Assembly (NCBI GenBank): GCA_023416655.1
Contig: JAEZHK010000148.1
Location: 1-47,185, forward strand
Source: Bacillota bacterium
Lineage (GTDB): Bacteria; Bacillota; Clostridia; Christensenellales; Aristaeellaceae
Direction of reading: 5' to 3'
DNA: 47,185 nucleotides
A program made the translations under genes and the position numbers. Positions 17,165-23,373 of the stretch are shown here, in pieces. Numbering within the stretch: position 1 is the first letter of the stretch; each line of letters starts with the position of its first letter. The notes beneath the pieces are model-generated. The model did no database searches, was not told the origin of the DNA, and saw only the letters and a program-made list of their open reading frames with translations.

Positions 17165-17677
17165 TTGAAAAACCTGATTTTCATCAATGGCACGATGGGC
17201 GTCGGCAAGACCGCGGTCAGCAAGCATCTGCAGGGGATGCTGGCGAATTGCGCCTTTCTGGATGGCGACTGGTGCTGGGATATGAACCCCTTCGTCGTCA
17301 GCGACGAAACCAAGCGGATGGTCATCGATAATATCGCCCACATCCTCAATAACTTTCTCAGCTGCACAGCGCTGGAAAACATCGTCTTTTGCTGGGTGAT
17401 GCACGAGCAGGAAATCATCGATCGGGTGGTCGGGGAGATCGCGGAGCGAGACTATGCCCTTCGTGTGTTCACGCTTTCCTGCAGCCGGGACGCGCTGGTT
17501 GCCAGAATCAAAAAGGATATTGGAAGCGGCAAGCGTTCGGAGGAATCCATCGTGAGCAGCCTGGAGCGGCAAACGCATTATAAGAACATGCGCTCGGAAA
17601 AGGTCGACGTAAGCGAAATTTCCGCTGAACAGGCAGCCGCGATCATTTGCAGCCGCATTCAGCTGGCGAGCGTGTGA
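17165..17677 (+). CDS. P-loop nucleotide kinase-like protein
   Basis: 170 residues starting at TTG 17165, with CGGAGGAG 5 nt upstream. A Walker A motif, GTMGVGKTAVS, is at residues 9-19. FLDGDWCWDMNPF follows and has the look of a substrate-binding Asp region in gluconate, shikimate or chloramphenicol-phosphotransferase-like kinases. A late SRDALVARIKKD helix could carry the lid arginines. I cannot name the substrate. Its base composition is somewhat lower in GC than that of its neighbours. It follows TH3 and is ended by the hairpin at 17704. Confidence 0.75.
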   Translation: MKNLIFINGTMGVGKTAVSKHLQGMLANCAFLDGDWCWDMNPFVVSDETKRMVIDNIAHILNNFLSCTALENIVFCWVMHEQEIIDRVVGEIAERDYALRVFTLSCSRDALVARIKKDIGSGKRSEESIVSSLERQTHYKNMRSEKVDVSEISAEQAAAIICSRIQLASV

Positions 17678-17703
17678 TCTTCTGACGGTTGAAAGTATTA
17701 TAA

Positions 17704-17737
17704 AAAGTGCGGAGCGCCATGACGCATTCCGCACTTT
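17704..17737. terminator. Terminator-like hairpin after the kinase gene
   Basis: Stem AAAGTGCGGA/TCCGCACTTT with an inner GCG/CGC pair. The T-run is short (TTTCATT) on the plus strand and better on the minus strand, so it may serve both the kinase and recA. Confidence 0.55.
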
Positions 17738-17750
17738 CATTATGTCCTTT

Positions 17751-17812
17751 TGTGGGGTTTCCAAAGGGCCTCAGGCCCTTTGGCGGGGGTGCGGGGGACA
17801 GAGCCCCCGTTC
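17751..17812 (-). repeat. TH element copy 4
   Basis: Minus polarity, about 10 nt after the recA stop. First stem GGGGGC...GCCCCC weakened, second stem CCAAAGGGCC/GGCCCTTTGG with TGA loop, ending CCCCACA. Confidence 0.75.
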
Positions 17813-17822
17813 CGCCTTTCCC

Positions 17823-18926
17823 TTATTCCTCGTCGTCGAGCGGCTCTTCGTCGTCCTCAACGACGCCCGGCTCGTGCGGGGCCTCGATGCTGCCGGTGGA
17901 GAAGGCGTCACGCAGTTTCTTGGAGAGCGTCTCGTAGACCTCCGGGTGGTCCTTGATGAACTTGCGGGTGTTGTCGCGGCCCTGGCCGATGCGCTGGTCG
18001 TCGTAGGAGAACCACGCGCCGCTCTTTTTGATGAAGCCCCGCTCGATCGCCATGTCGATCAGCGCGCCCTCGCGGGAGAGCCCTTCGCCGAACAGCATGT
18101 CCACGATGGCGGTGCGGAACGGCGGCGCGACCTTGTTTTTGACGACCTTGATCTTGGTGCGGTAGCCGATGACGTCGGAGCCATTCTTGATGGGCTCGCC
18201 CTTGCGCACATCGATGCGGACCGACGCGTAAAACTTCAGCGCCTTGCCGCCGGTGGTGGTTTCGGGGTTGCCGTAGACCACGCCCACCTTGTCACGCAGC
18301 TGGTTGATGAAGACGGCCATGGCGTTGGTCTTGGAGATCACGCCCGCGAGCTTGCGGAGCGCCTGGCTCATCAGGCGCGCCTGAAGGCCGACGTGGCTGT
18401 CGCCCATGTCGCCCTCGATTTCGGCGCGGGGCACCAGCGCCGCTACGGAGTCGATGACCACGATGTCGATCGCGCCCGAGCGCACCAGCGCTTCGCAGAT
18501 GTCGAGCGCCTGCTCGCCGTTGTCGGGCTGCGCGATGTAGAGCTCGTCGATGTCCACGCCCAGCGCCTTGGCGTAGACCGGGTCCAGCGCGTGCTCGGCG
18601 TCGATGAACGCCGCGGTGCCGCCGGCCTTCTGCGCCTCGGCCACCACATGCAGCGCCAGCGTCGTCTTACCGGAAGACTCCGGCCCGTAAATTTCGATGA
18701 TGCGGCCCTTGGGCAGGCCGCCCACGCCCAGCGCGAAGTCCAGCGGCAGGCAGCCGGTAGAGACGACCTCCACCTGCATCTTGTTCGACGCGTCGCCCAG
18801 CTTCATCACCGAGCCCTTGCCGAAATCCTTCTCAATCTTTCCAAGCGCCACTTCCAGCGCCTTCTTGCGGTCATCGCCCAGCCTGCGGGCCACGTTGCCC
18901 TTGTCGGAACTCTTTTCCTGAGCCAT
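17823..18926 (-). CDS. recA: Recombinase A
   Basis: 367 residues. Walker A GPESSGKTT is at 81-89, with AAFIDAEHALDP, LYIAQPDNGEQALDI, VVIDSVAALVPRAEIEGDMGD (Walker B and loop 1) and INQLRDKVGVVYGNPETTTGG (loop 2) all intact. It forms filaments on ssDNA for strand exchange and triggers LexA self-cleavage. The C-terminus is acidic (VVEDDEEPLDDEE) as in other RecA proteins. The start ATG 18926 (AQEKSSDKG) is chosen over an upstream frame; AAGGGG is about 12 nt before it. A -10 box and a LexA-type box lie upstream. Confidence 0.97.
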   Translation of the reverse strand: MAQEKSSDKGNVARRLGDDRKKALEVALGKIEKDFGKGSVMKLGDASNKMQVEVVSTGCLPLDFALGVGGLPKGRIIEIYGPESSGKTTLALHVVAEAQKAGGTAAFIDAEHALDPVYAKALGVDIDELYIAQPDNGEQALDICEALVRSGAIDIVVIDSVAALVPRAEIEGDMGDSHVGLQARLMSQALRKLAGVISKTNAMAVFINQLRDKVGVVYGNPETTTGGKALKFYASVRIDVRKGEPIKNGSDVIGYRTKIKVVKNKVAPPFRTAIVDMLFGEGLSREGALIDMAIERGFIKKSGAWFSYDDQRIGQGRDNTRKFIKDHPEVYETLSKKLRDAFSTGSIEAPHEPGVVEDDEEPLDDEE

Positions 18927-19018
18927 TCGCGACTCACGCCCCTTCTGCCAATCTGAAGCATTTTTCGTCCAAATCAGCGGCGAAAGAATGTGGATTGGCA
19001 TCAAATACTCCAGATGTT

Positions 19019-19024
19019 ACTATA
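19019..19024 (-). promoter_or_regulatory. -10 box of recA
   Basis: TATAGT on the minus strand, about 95 nt upstream of the recA ATG, with only a poor -35. Confidence 0.45.
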
Positions 19025-19075
19025 CCATAAACAATTCCCGTCCGCCAGCGGTGCGGCGCGGAATTTACAGAAAAA

Positions 19076-19089
19076 CAAACACCTGTTCG
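19076..19089 (-). promoter_or_regulatory. LexA (DinR)-type SOS box
   Basis: The minus strand reads CGAACAGGTGTTTG, which matches 13 of 14 positions of the Bacillus consensus CGAACRNRYGTTYC. It lies in the recA/comEA divergent region, about 52 bp behind the recA -10. Confidence 0.55.
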
Positions 19090-19118
19090 CCTACGGCTGG
19101 CCTATACACACGCGGCGC

Positions 19119-19158
19119 ATTAGGATTGGGGACGGGCGGCTTGCCAACCGCCCCTACG
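19119..19158. repeat. GGGCGG hairpin repeat (single copy here)
   Basis: Hairpin GGGCGG/CCGCCC around CTTGCCAA, set in GGGGAC and CCTACGG flanks. Similar short palindromes recur in gut Clostridia as I recall them, but this window has only one copy. Confidence 0.4.
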
Positions 19159-19208
19159 GACGCCGACTCGCGCGCGGCCCATTGACATGCGCTAAGGAGG
19201 GGATGGGA

Positions 19209-19547
19209 ATGCTGAGGCTTTTGCGGCTGAGCGGGCTAGTGATCGTCGCTTTTGTGCTGCTGGCTCTGCTCCAGCCCCCGCCTCCCGCGCCCGTTACCGT
19301 GCCCCGGGCGGAGGCTCAGCCAAGCGGCATCGTCCGGTCGAATGGCCGCTTATGGATCGATCTGAACCGGGCGGACGAGGAACTTCTGACTTCCATCCCC
19401 GGCGTGGGGCCGGTGCTGGCCGGGCGCATACGCGCTTTTCTGGTCGAAAAAGGCGCCTTGACGGCGCCCGAGGAGCTTTTGGAAGTGGAGGGGATCGGAC
19501 CCGCGAAGCTGCGCGAGCTCGAAGAGGTAGCTATCATCATTCCATGA
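19209..19547 (+). CDS. ComEA-like helix-hairpin-helix protein
   Basis: 112 residues. One membrane anchor at about 5-22, a proline-rich linker, then a pair of helix-hairpin-helix motifs: LWIDLNRADEELLTSIPGVG and EELLEVEGIGPAKLRELEEV. This is the DNA-binding part of ComEA, the surface DNA receptor for competence, but without the long N-terminal region, so a short ComEA-like protein is the safer call. AAGGAGG is 8 nt from the ATG at 19209; the ATG 6 nt upstream is too close. Divergent from recA, convergent with the ribokinase gene. No comEB or comEC is nearby. Confidence 0.85.
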   Translation: MLRLLRLSGLVIVAFVLLALLQPPPPAPVTVPRAEAQPSGIVRSNGRLWIDLNRADEELLTSIPGVGPVLAGRIRAFLVEKGALTAPEELLEVEGIGPAKLRELEEVAIIIP

Positions 19548-19550
19548 ATT

Positions 19551-19617
19551 TGTGTGGGAGTCCAGAGGGATTCAATCCCTCTGGCGGGAGGCCCGGAGGG
19601 CAGCGCCCTCCGGCGTT
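19551..19617 (-). repeat. TH element copy 5
   Basis: Minus polarity, starting directly at the ribokinase stop codon. Stem CCGGAGGGC/GCCCTCCGG, then CCAGAGGGATT/AATCCCTCTGG, ending CTCCCACACAAA. A near-consensus copy. It also fills the gap to the convergent comEA-like gene. Confidence 0.85.
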
Positions 19618-19618
19618 C

Positions 19619-20548
19619 TTATTCCACCAGCCCGTCGATCAGCGCCGTGGCCTGCTCAAAGGAGGGCATTGCGCCCTGCGCGCCCAGCGCGGTCACCGAG
19701 ATGGCCGCCGCCGCGTTGGCCAGCGCAATCGAGTCGGCCACGGAGAGGCCCATCGCAAGCCCGACGGCGAACCCCGCGTTGAACGTGTCGCCCGCGGCTG
19801 TGGTGTCCACCGCCTTGACCACGTACCCCGGGTGCATGCGGTAGCCCTCTCGGGTGACGACGAGCGCGCCGGAAGCGCCTCGCTTGTTGATGACCGCCTT
19901 CGCGCCCTGATCGATCAGTTTCATGGCCGCCTGCGCGGCTTCCTGGGTGGTGCTCACCGGCATGCCGGTCAGAAGGCCCAGTTCGGTTTCGTTGGGCGTG
20001 ATGTAGTCGCAGAGCATGACCAGCGCCTGCGGCAGCGGCTTTTCCGGCGCGGGCGCGGGGTCCAGGATCACCTGGGCGCCCGCCGCGTGGGCGATTGCCG
20101 CCGCGTGCTGGATGGAGACCAGCGGGGTCTCCAGCTGGAAGAGGCAGACTTTTGCGCTTTCGATCAGCGCTCGGCTTTCCGAGATCACGTCCACCGACAG
20201 CGCCGCGTTCGCGCCGGGCACGATGGCGATGGTGTTCTCGCCGCTGTCGTCCACGGTGATGACCGCGACGCCCGTGGTCTCCTCCGGGATGGTCTTAAGC
20301 GCCGAAAGGTCCACGCCTTCCCGCTTCAGCGCGGATTTGTACAGGCCGCCGTTAAAGTCGTCGCCGACGCAGCCGACCATCGCGACGCTTGCGCCCAGCC
20401 GCGCCGCCGCGACCGCCTGGTTGCCGCCCTTGCCGCCGGTGAAGATGGAGAATTTCGAGCCGGTCAGGGTCTCGCCGGGTTTTAAAAACCTTGGGACGTT
20501 GACCGTGAGGTCCACGTTCAGGCTGCCGACCACCACGATGTCCGCCAT
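19619..20548 (-). CDS. rbsK: Ribokinase (PfkB family)
   Basis: 309 residues, the typical ribokinase length. Seen are GSLNVDLTVNVPRFLKPGET at the start, TGGKGGNQAVAAARLGA (sugar-binding PfkB signature 1), LDPAPAP, NETELGLLTG, and VDTTAAGDTFNAGFAVGLA carrying the catalytic aspartate in the GDTF motif. It phosphorylates ribose to ribose-5-phosphate by family; related substrates are possible. ATG 20548 is 9 nt from AAGGAG. It follows dapF with FH6 between, and no ribose transporter is adjacent. Confidence 0.92.
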   Translation of the reverse strand: MADIVVVGSLNVDLTVNVPRFLKPGETLTGSKFSIFTGGKGGNQAVAAARLGASVAMVGCVGDDFNGGLYKSALKREGVDLSALKTIPEETTGVAVITVDDSGENTIAIVPGANAALSVDVISESRALIESAKVCLFQLETPLVSIQHAAAIAHAAGAQVILDPAPAPEKPLPQALVMLCDYITPNETELGLLTGMPVSTTQEAAQAAMKLIDQGAKAVINKRGASGALVVTREGYRMHPGYVVKAVDTTAAGDTFNAGFAVGLAMGLSVADSIALANAAAAISVTALGAQGAMPSFEQATALIDGLVE

Positions 20549-20659
20549 GGGCACTCGCTCCTTCTGTGTATATCCTGCTTCTCGTTAAGCGCGGCGGATC
20601 GATTGGGATTGCCCTGATCAGTCCACAGGAAACCGCCCGCGATCCCCGTCGTCCTTTTC

Positions 20660-20830
20660 AATCGTTCCCGGCGACCCGCGCGCCGGGAACGAAGTTTCCT
20701 CCACCAGTGCGCACACCGGTGGAGGAAACAAACCCGCCAGTCAGTGCGACGCCCGGAAATTCCAGAGAATTTCAGGCGCACGCAGCCTTTCTCTCCGCGT
20801 TGAAAAGCCGCGCAGCGGACTTTCAACGCC
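20660..20830 (-). repeat. FH element copy 6 (four-hairpin form)
   Basis: Minus polarity. Hairpin 1 (20797-20829) begins at the base next to the dapF stop codon. Hairpin 2 inner stem AAATTC/GAATTT, outer GTGCGCC against GGGCGTCGCAC. Hairpin 3 GTTTCCTCCACC/GGTGGAGGAAAC with CAGTG-type tip. Hairpin 4 CGTTCCCGGCG/CGCCGGGAACG. Between dapF and the ribokinase gene, probably within one transcript. Confidence 0.85.
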
Positions 20831-21631
20831 CTATTCCGGCCACTCGCCGGTGAAGGCCAGCGCCGCCGGGCCTTCCATGATGATGTGGTCGTCCTCGCCC
20901 CACTCGATGAAAAGGTCGCCGCCCCGGAGTGAGACGGTGGCGCGCCTGCCCACCCAGCCCGCAAGGGACGCCGCGACGAACGAGGCGCACGCGCCGGTGC
21001 CACAGGCCAGCGTTTCGCCGGAGCCGCGCTCCCACACCCGCATTTTCAGGTGGTCCGGCCCTTCCAGCGTGACAAACTCGATGTTGGCGCGGTCGGGGAA
21101 CACCGGCGCGCGCTCAAGCGCCGGACCCGCCGCCTGGAAGAGCGCCTCGTCGGGCTGCTCGGGGAGCAGCGTCACGCCGTGCCGGGAGCCTACGTCCACG
21201 CGCCGAAGCGACCAGGTGCGCCCGGCGGCCTCGGCCGTCACGTCCCGGTCGTCCCAGGTCACGCGGCCCACGTCGCAGCGCGCGCCCACGGCCACGCCGT
21301 TTTCCACCAGCAGATCTGCGGTCTTGATGCCGGAGAGCGTCTCCACGGCGATGTGGTTTTTACGGGCGATGCCCGAATCGTACAGGTATTTCGCGACGCA
21401 GCGGAGCGCGTTTCCGCACATGCGGCCCTCGCTGCCGTCGGCGTTGAACATGCGCATGCGCGCGTCCGCGATTTCGGAGGGCAGGATAAGCACCAGGCCG
21501 TCCGAGCCGATGCCGAAATGCGGCTTCGACATCCGGATGGCCAGCGCGTTCGGGTCCTCCGGCGCGCTCTGGCGGAAGCAGTCCAGATAGATGTAGTCGT
21601 TGCCCAGGCCGTGCATCTTGACGAACTTCAT
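20831..21631 (-). CDS. dapF: Diaminopimelate epimerase
   Basis: 266 residues. Both catalytic cysteines are present: C72 in GRMCGNALRC and C210 in LACGTGACAS. KMHGLGNDY and the FNADGSEG glycine-rich loop match the family. It converts LL- to meso-diaminopimelate for lysine and peptidoglycan synthesis in the cytoplasm. CTGGAGGG lies before the ATG. It follows murA by 40 nt, so a cell-wall transcription unit murA-dapF from the promoter at 22991-23019 is likely. A small hairpin lies between the two. Confidence 0.95.
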   Translation of the reverse strand: MKFVKMHGLGNDYIYLDCFRQSAPEDPNALAIRMSKPHFGIGSDGLVLILPSEIADARMRMFNADGSEGRMCGNALRCVAKYLYDSGIARKNHIAVETLSGIKTADLLVENGVAVGARCDVGRVTWDDRDVTAEAAGRTWSLRRVDVGSRHGVTLLPEQPDEALFQAAGPALERAPVFPDRANIEFVTLEGPDHLKMRVWERGSGETLACGTGACASFVAASLAGWVGRRATVSLRGGDLFIEWGEDDHIIMEGPAALAFTGEWPE

Positions 21632-21642
21632 GTCGCCCTCCA

Positions 21643-21668
21643 GAAAATCCGTCCGACGGATTTTTTGC
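21643..21668. other. Short palindrome between murA and dapF
   Basis: AAAATCCGTC/GACGGATTTT, a near-perfect hairpin with T-rich end on the plus strand. It resembles hairpin 1 of the FH elements and may be a remnant or a mild attenuator. Confidence 0.4.
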
Positions 21669-21670
21669 GC

Positions 21671-22939
21671 CTAATACCGGGACGGTCTTTGGATCCGCTC
21701 GACGCGCGCGCCCAGCGCGCGCAGCTTCTTGTCGATGTCCTCGTAGCCGCGCATGATATAGCGTATGCCGGAGATCTCCGTGGTGCCCTCGGCCAGAAGC
21801 CCCGCCACGATCATCGAAGCCCCGGCGCGCAGGTCCGTCGCGCTGACGGGCGCGCCGATCAGCCGGTCGACGCCGTCCACGATGGCGGTGCGGTCCAGGA
21901 TGCGGATCTTCGCGCCCATGCGCCTGAGTTCTTCCACGTACTTGAAGCGGGCCTCGTAGATGGTCTCGGTGACCACCGACTGGCCGTTCGCGATGGTTAA
22001 GAGCGAGGTCATCGGCTGCTGCAGGTCCGTCGGGAAGCCGGGGTAGACCTGGGTCTTGATGTTGACGGAGCGGAGGTTGCCGTCCGCCTTGACGCGGATG
22101 CGGTCGTCCTCCTCACTGATGTAAACGCCCATTTCCAGGAGCTTCGCAGACAGCGCTTCCATGTGGGTGGGGATCGCGCCGGTGATGGTCACGTCTCCGC
22201 CGGTGGCGGCCGCCGCGATCATCAGGGTGCCCGTCTCGATCTGATCCGGGATGACGGCGTAGGTGGAACCGCGCAGCGGTCGCCCGCCGCTGACGCGGAT
22301 GATGTCAGTGCCCGCGCCCTTGATGCGCGCGCCCATGCTGTTCAAAAAGTTCGCCACATCGACGATGTGGGGTTCCTTGGCGCAGTTGTAGATGGAGGTG
22401 TTGCCGGTGGCGGAGACCGCGGTCAGCATGGTGTTGATGGTCGCGCCCACCGACGGGAAATCCAGGTAGACCTCCGCGCCGTGCAGACCCTCCGTGGAGA
22501 CAAGCAGCGTTCCGCGCTCGATCTTCACGTCCGCGCCCAGCGTGTTCATGCCCTTGATGGTCTGGTCGATCGGTCTCGCGCCGATGTCGCAGCCGCCCGG
22601 CATGGGCACTTCCGCGCGGGAGAACAGCCCCAGCAGCACCGGAGCCAGATAGTAAGAGGCCCGCATCTGGCGCGACAGTTCGTAGGGGGGCGAAAAATTG
22701 TCGACCGTCTGCGGGTCGATGATCATGGTATTGCCCGAAAATTCCACGCCCGCGCCCAGCGCGCGCAGCATCTCAATCAGCGACCTTACGTCGTCGATGT
22801 CGGGCAGGTTTTCAATCGTGCAGGGGGAGTGCGCGAGCAGCGCAGCCGGAATGATTGCAACCGCGGCATTCTTGCCGCCGCTGACCGCCACTTCGCCGCA
22901 CAGGCGCACGCCGCCCTGAATGCACAGGATATCCGACAT
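21671..22939 (-). CDS. murA: UDP-N-acetylglucosamine 1-carboxyvinyltransferase
   Basis: 422 residues. The active-site cysteine is C117 in MPGGCDIGARPID, so the enzyme should be the fosfomycin-sensitive Cys form. GGKNAAV near residue 22 and the final LRALGA repeat are as expected of the EPSP-synthase fold. It performs the first committed step of peptidoglycan synthesis. Start ATG 22939 with AAGAGG 8 nt upstream. Gram-positives often carry two MurA paralogues; which one this is cannot be told. Confidence 0.95.
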   Translation of the reverse strand: MSDILCIQGGVRLCGEVAVSGGKNAAVAIIPAALLAHSPCTIENLPDIDDVRSLIEMLRALGAGVEFSGNTMIIDPQTVDNFSPPYELSRQMRASYYLAPVLLGLFSRAEVPMPGGCDIGARPIDQTIKGMNTLGADVKIERGTLLVSTEGLHGAEVYLDFPSVGATINTMLTAVSATGNTSIYNCAKEPHIVDVANFLNSMGARIKGAGTDIIRVSGGRPLRGSTYAVIPDQIETGTLMIAAAATGGDVTITGAIPTHMEALSAKLLEMGVYISEEDDRIRVKADGNLRSVNIKTQVYPGFPTDLQQPMTSLLTIANGQSVVTETIYEARFKYVEELRRMGAKIRILDRTAIVDGVDRLIGAPVSATDLRAGASMIVAGLLAEGTTEISGIRYIMRGYEDIDKKLRALGARVERIQRPSRY

Positions 22940-22990
22940 GCAAAAACCTCTTGGGGCCGCGCTCAAGCCGCGGCTTTTTGTCTCCTTTCT

Positions 22991-23019
22991 ATTATATCCG
23001 AACGTGGCTGCACAATCAA
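22991..23019 (-). promoter_or_regulatory. Promoter of murA-dapF-rbsK
   Basis: Minus strand TTGATT (23019-23014), 17-nt spacer, perfect TATAAT (22996-22991). FH7 hairpin 1 begins 23 bp behind the -35. Confidence 0.75.
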
Positions 23020-23042
23020 GTTAAACTCAAGGCGGAAATCCA

Positions 23043-23257
23043 GGCAAACAAAATCCGCCAAGGCGGCTTTTGTTTGCGATGGAACCGGGCCGGTTTCCTA
23101 AAACGCCTGCGGGCGTTTCCGGGCGGAAACCAGATCGGGAATGCTTTCCCCGTCGGCCGGGCAAGCTCGGCCTTTGGGGGAAAGCCAAATCCGCCGTACA
23201 TGCCGCCGGATTCGCATGAAAATAGAGAGGGCTGCGGCCCTCTCTATACTCTCCCGG
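23043..23257 (+). repeat. FH element copy 7 (five-hairpin form)
   Basis: Plus polarity, opposite to both neighbours. Hairpin 1 GCAAACAAAATCCGCC/GGCGGCTTTTGTTTGC. Hairpin 2 GGTTTCC/GGAAACC outside AAACGCC/GGGCGTTT. Hairpin 3 GCTTTCCCC/GGGGGAAAGC outside GGCCG/CGGCC. Hairpin 4 AATCCG/CGGATT. Hairpin 5 AGAGAGGGC/GGCCCTCTCT, then CTCCCG. It has the most extensive compensatory differences from FH4. Confidence 0.87.
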
Positions 23258-23297
23258 AGGATTCATTATGCAGCTTTACTCAAATAATCCCATTGAG

Positions 23298-23357
23298 CGG
23301 GGTCAAGGGGCATCATGCCCCTTGCGGGAGGTCTGGAGGGCGGAGCCCTCCGGCGTT
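23298..23357 (-). repeat. TH element copy 6
   Basis: Minus polarity, about 16 nt after the coiled-coil gene stop. Stem CCGGAGGGC/GCCCTCCAG, then CAAGGGGCA/TGCCCCTTG. Confidence 0.78.
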
Positions 23358-23373
23358 CCCCCTCGTCTCTCCG

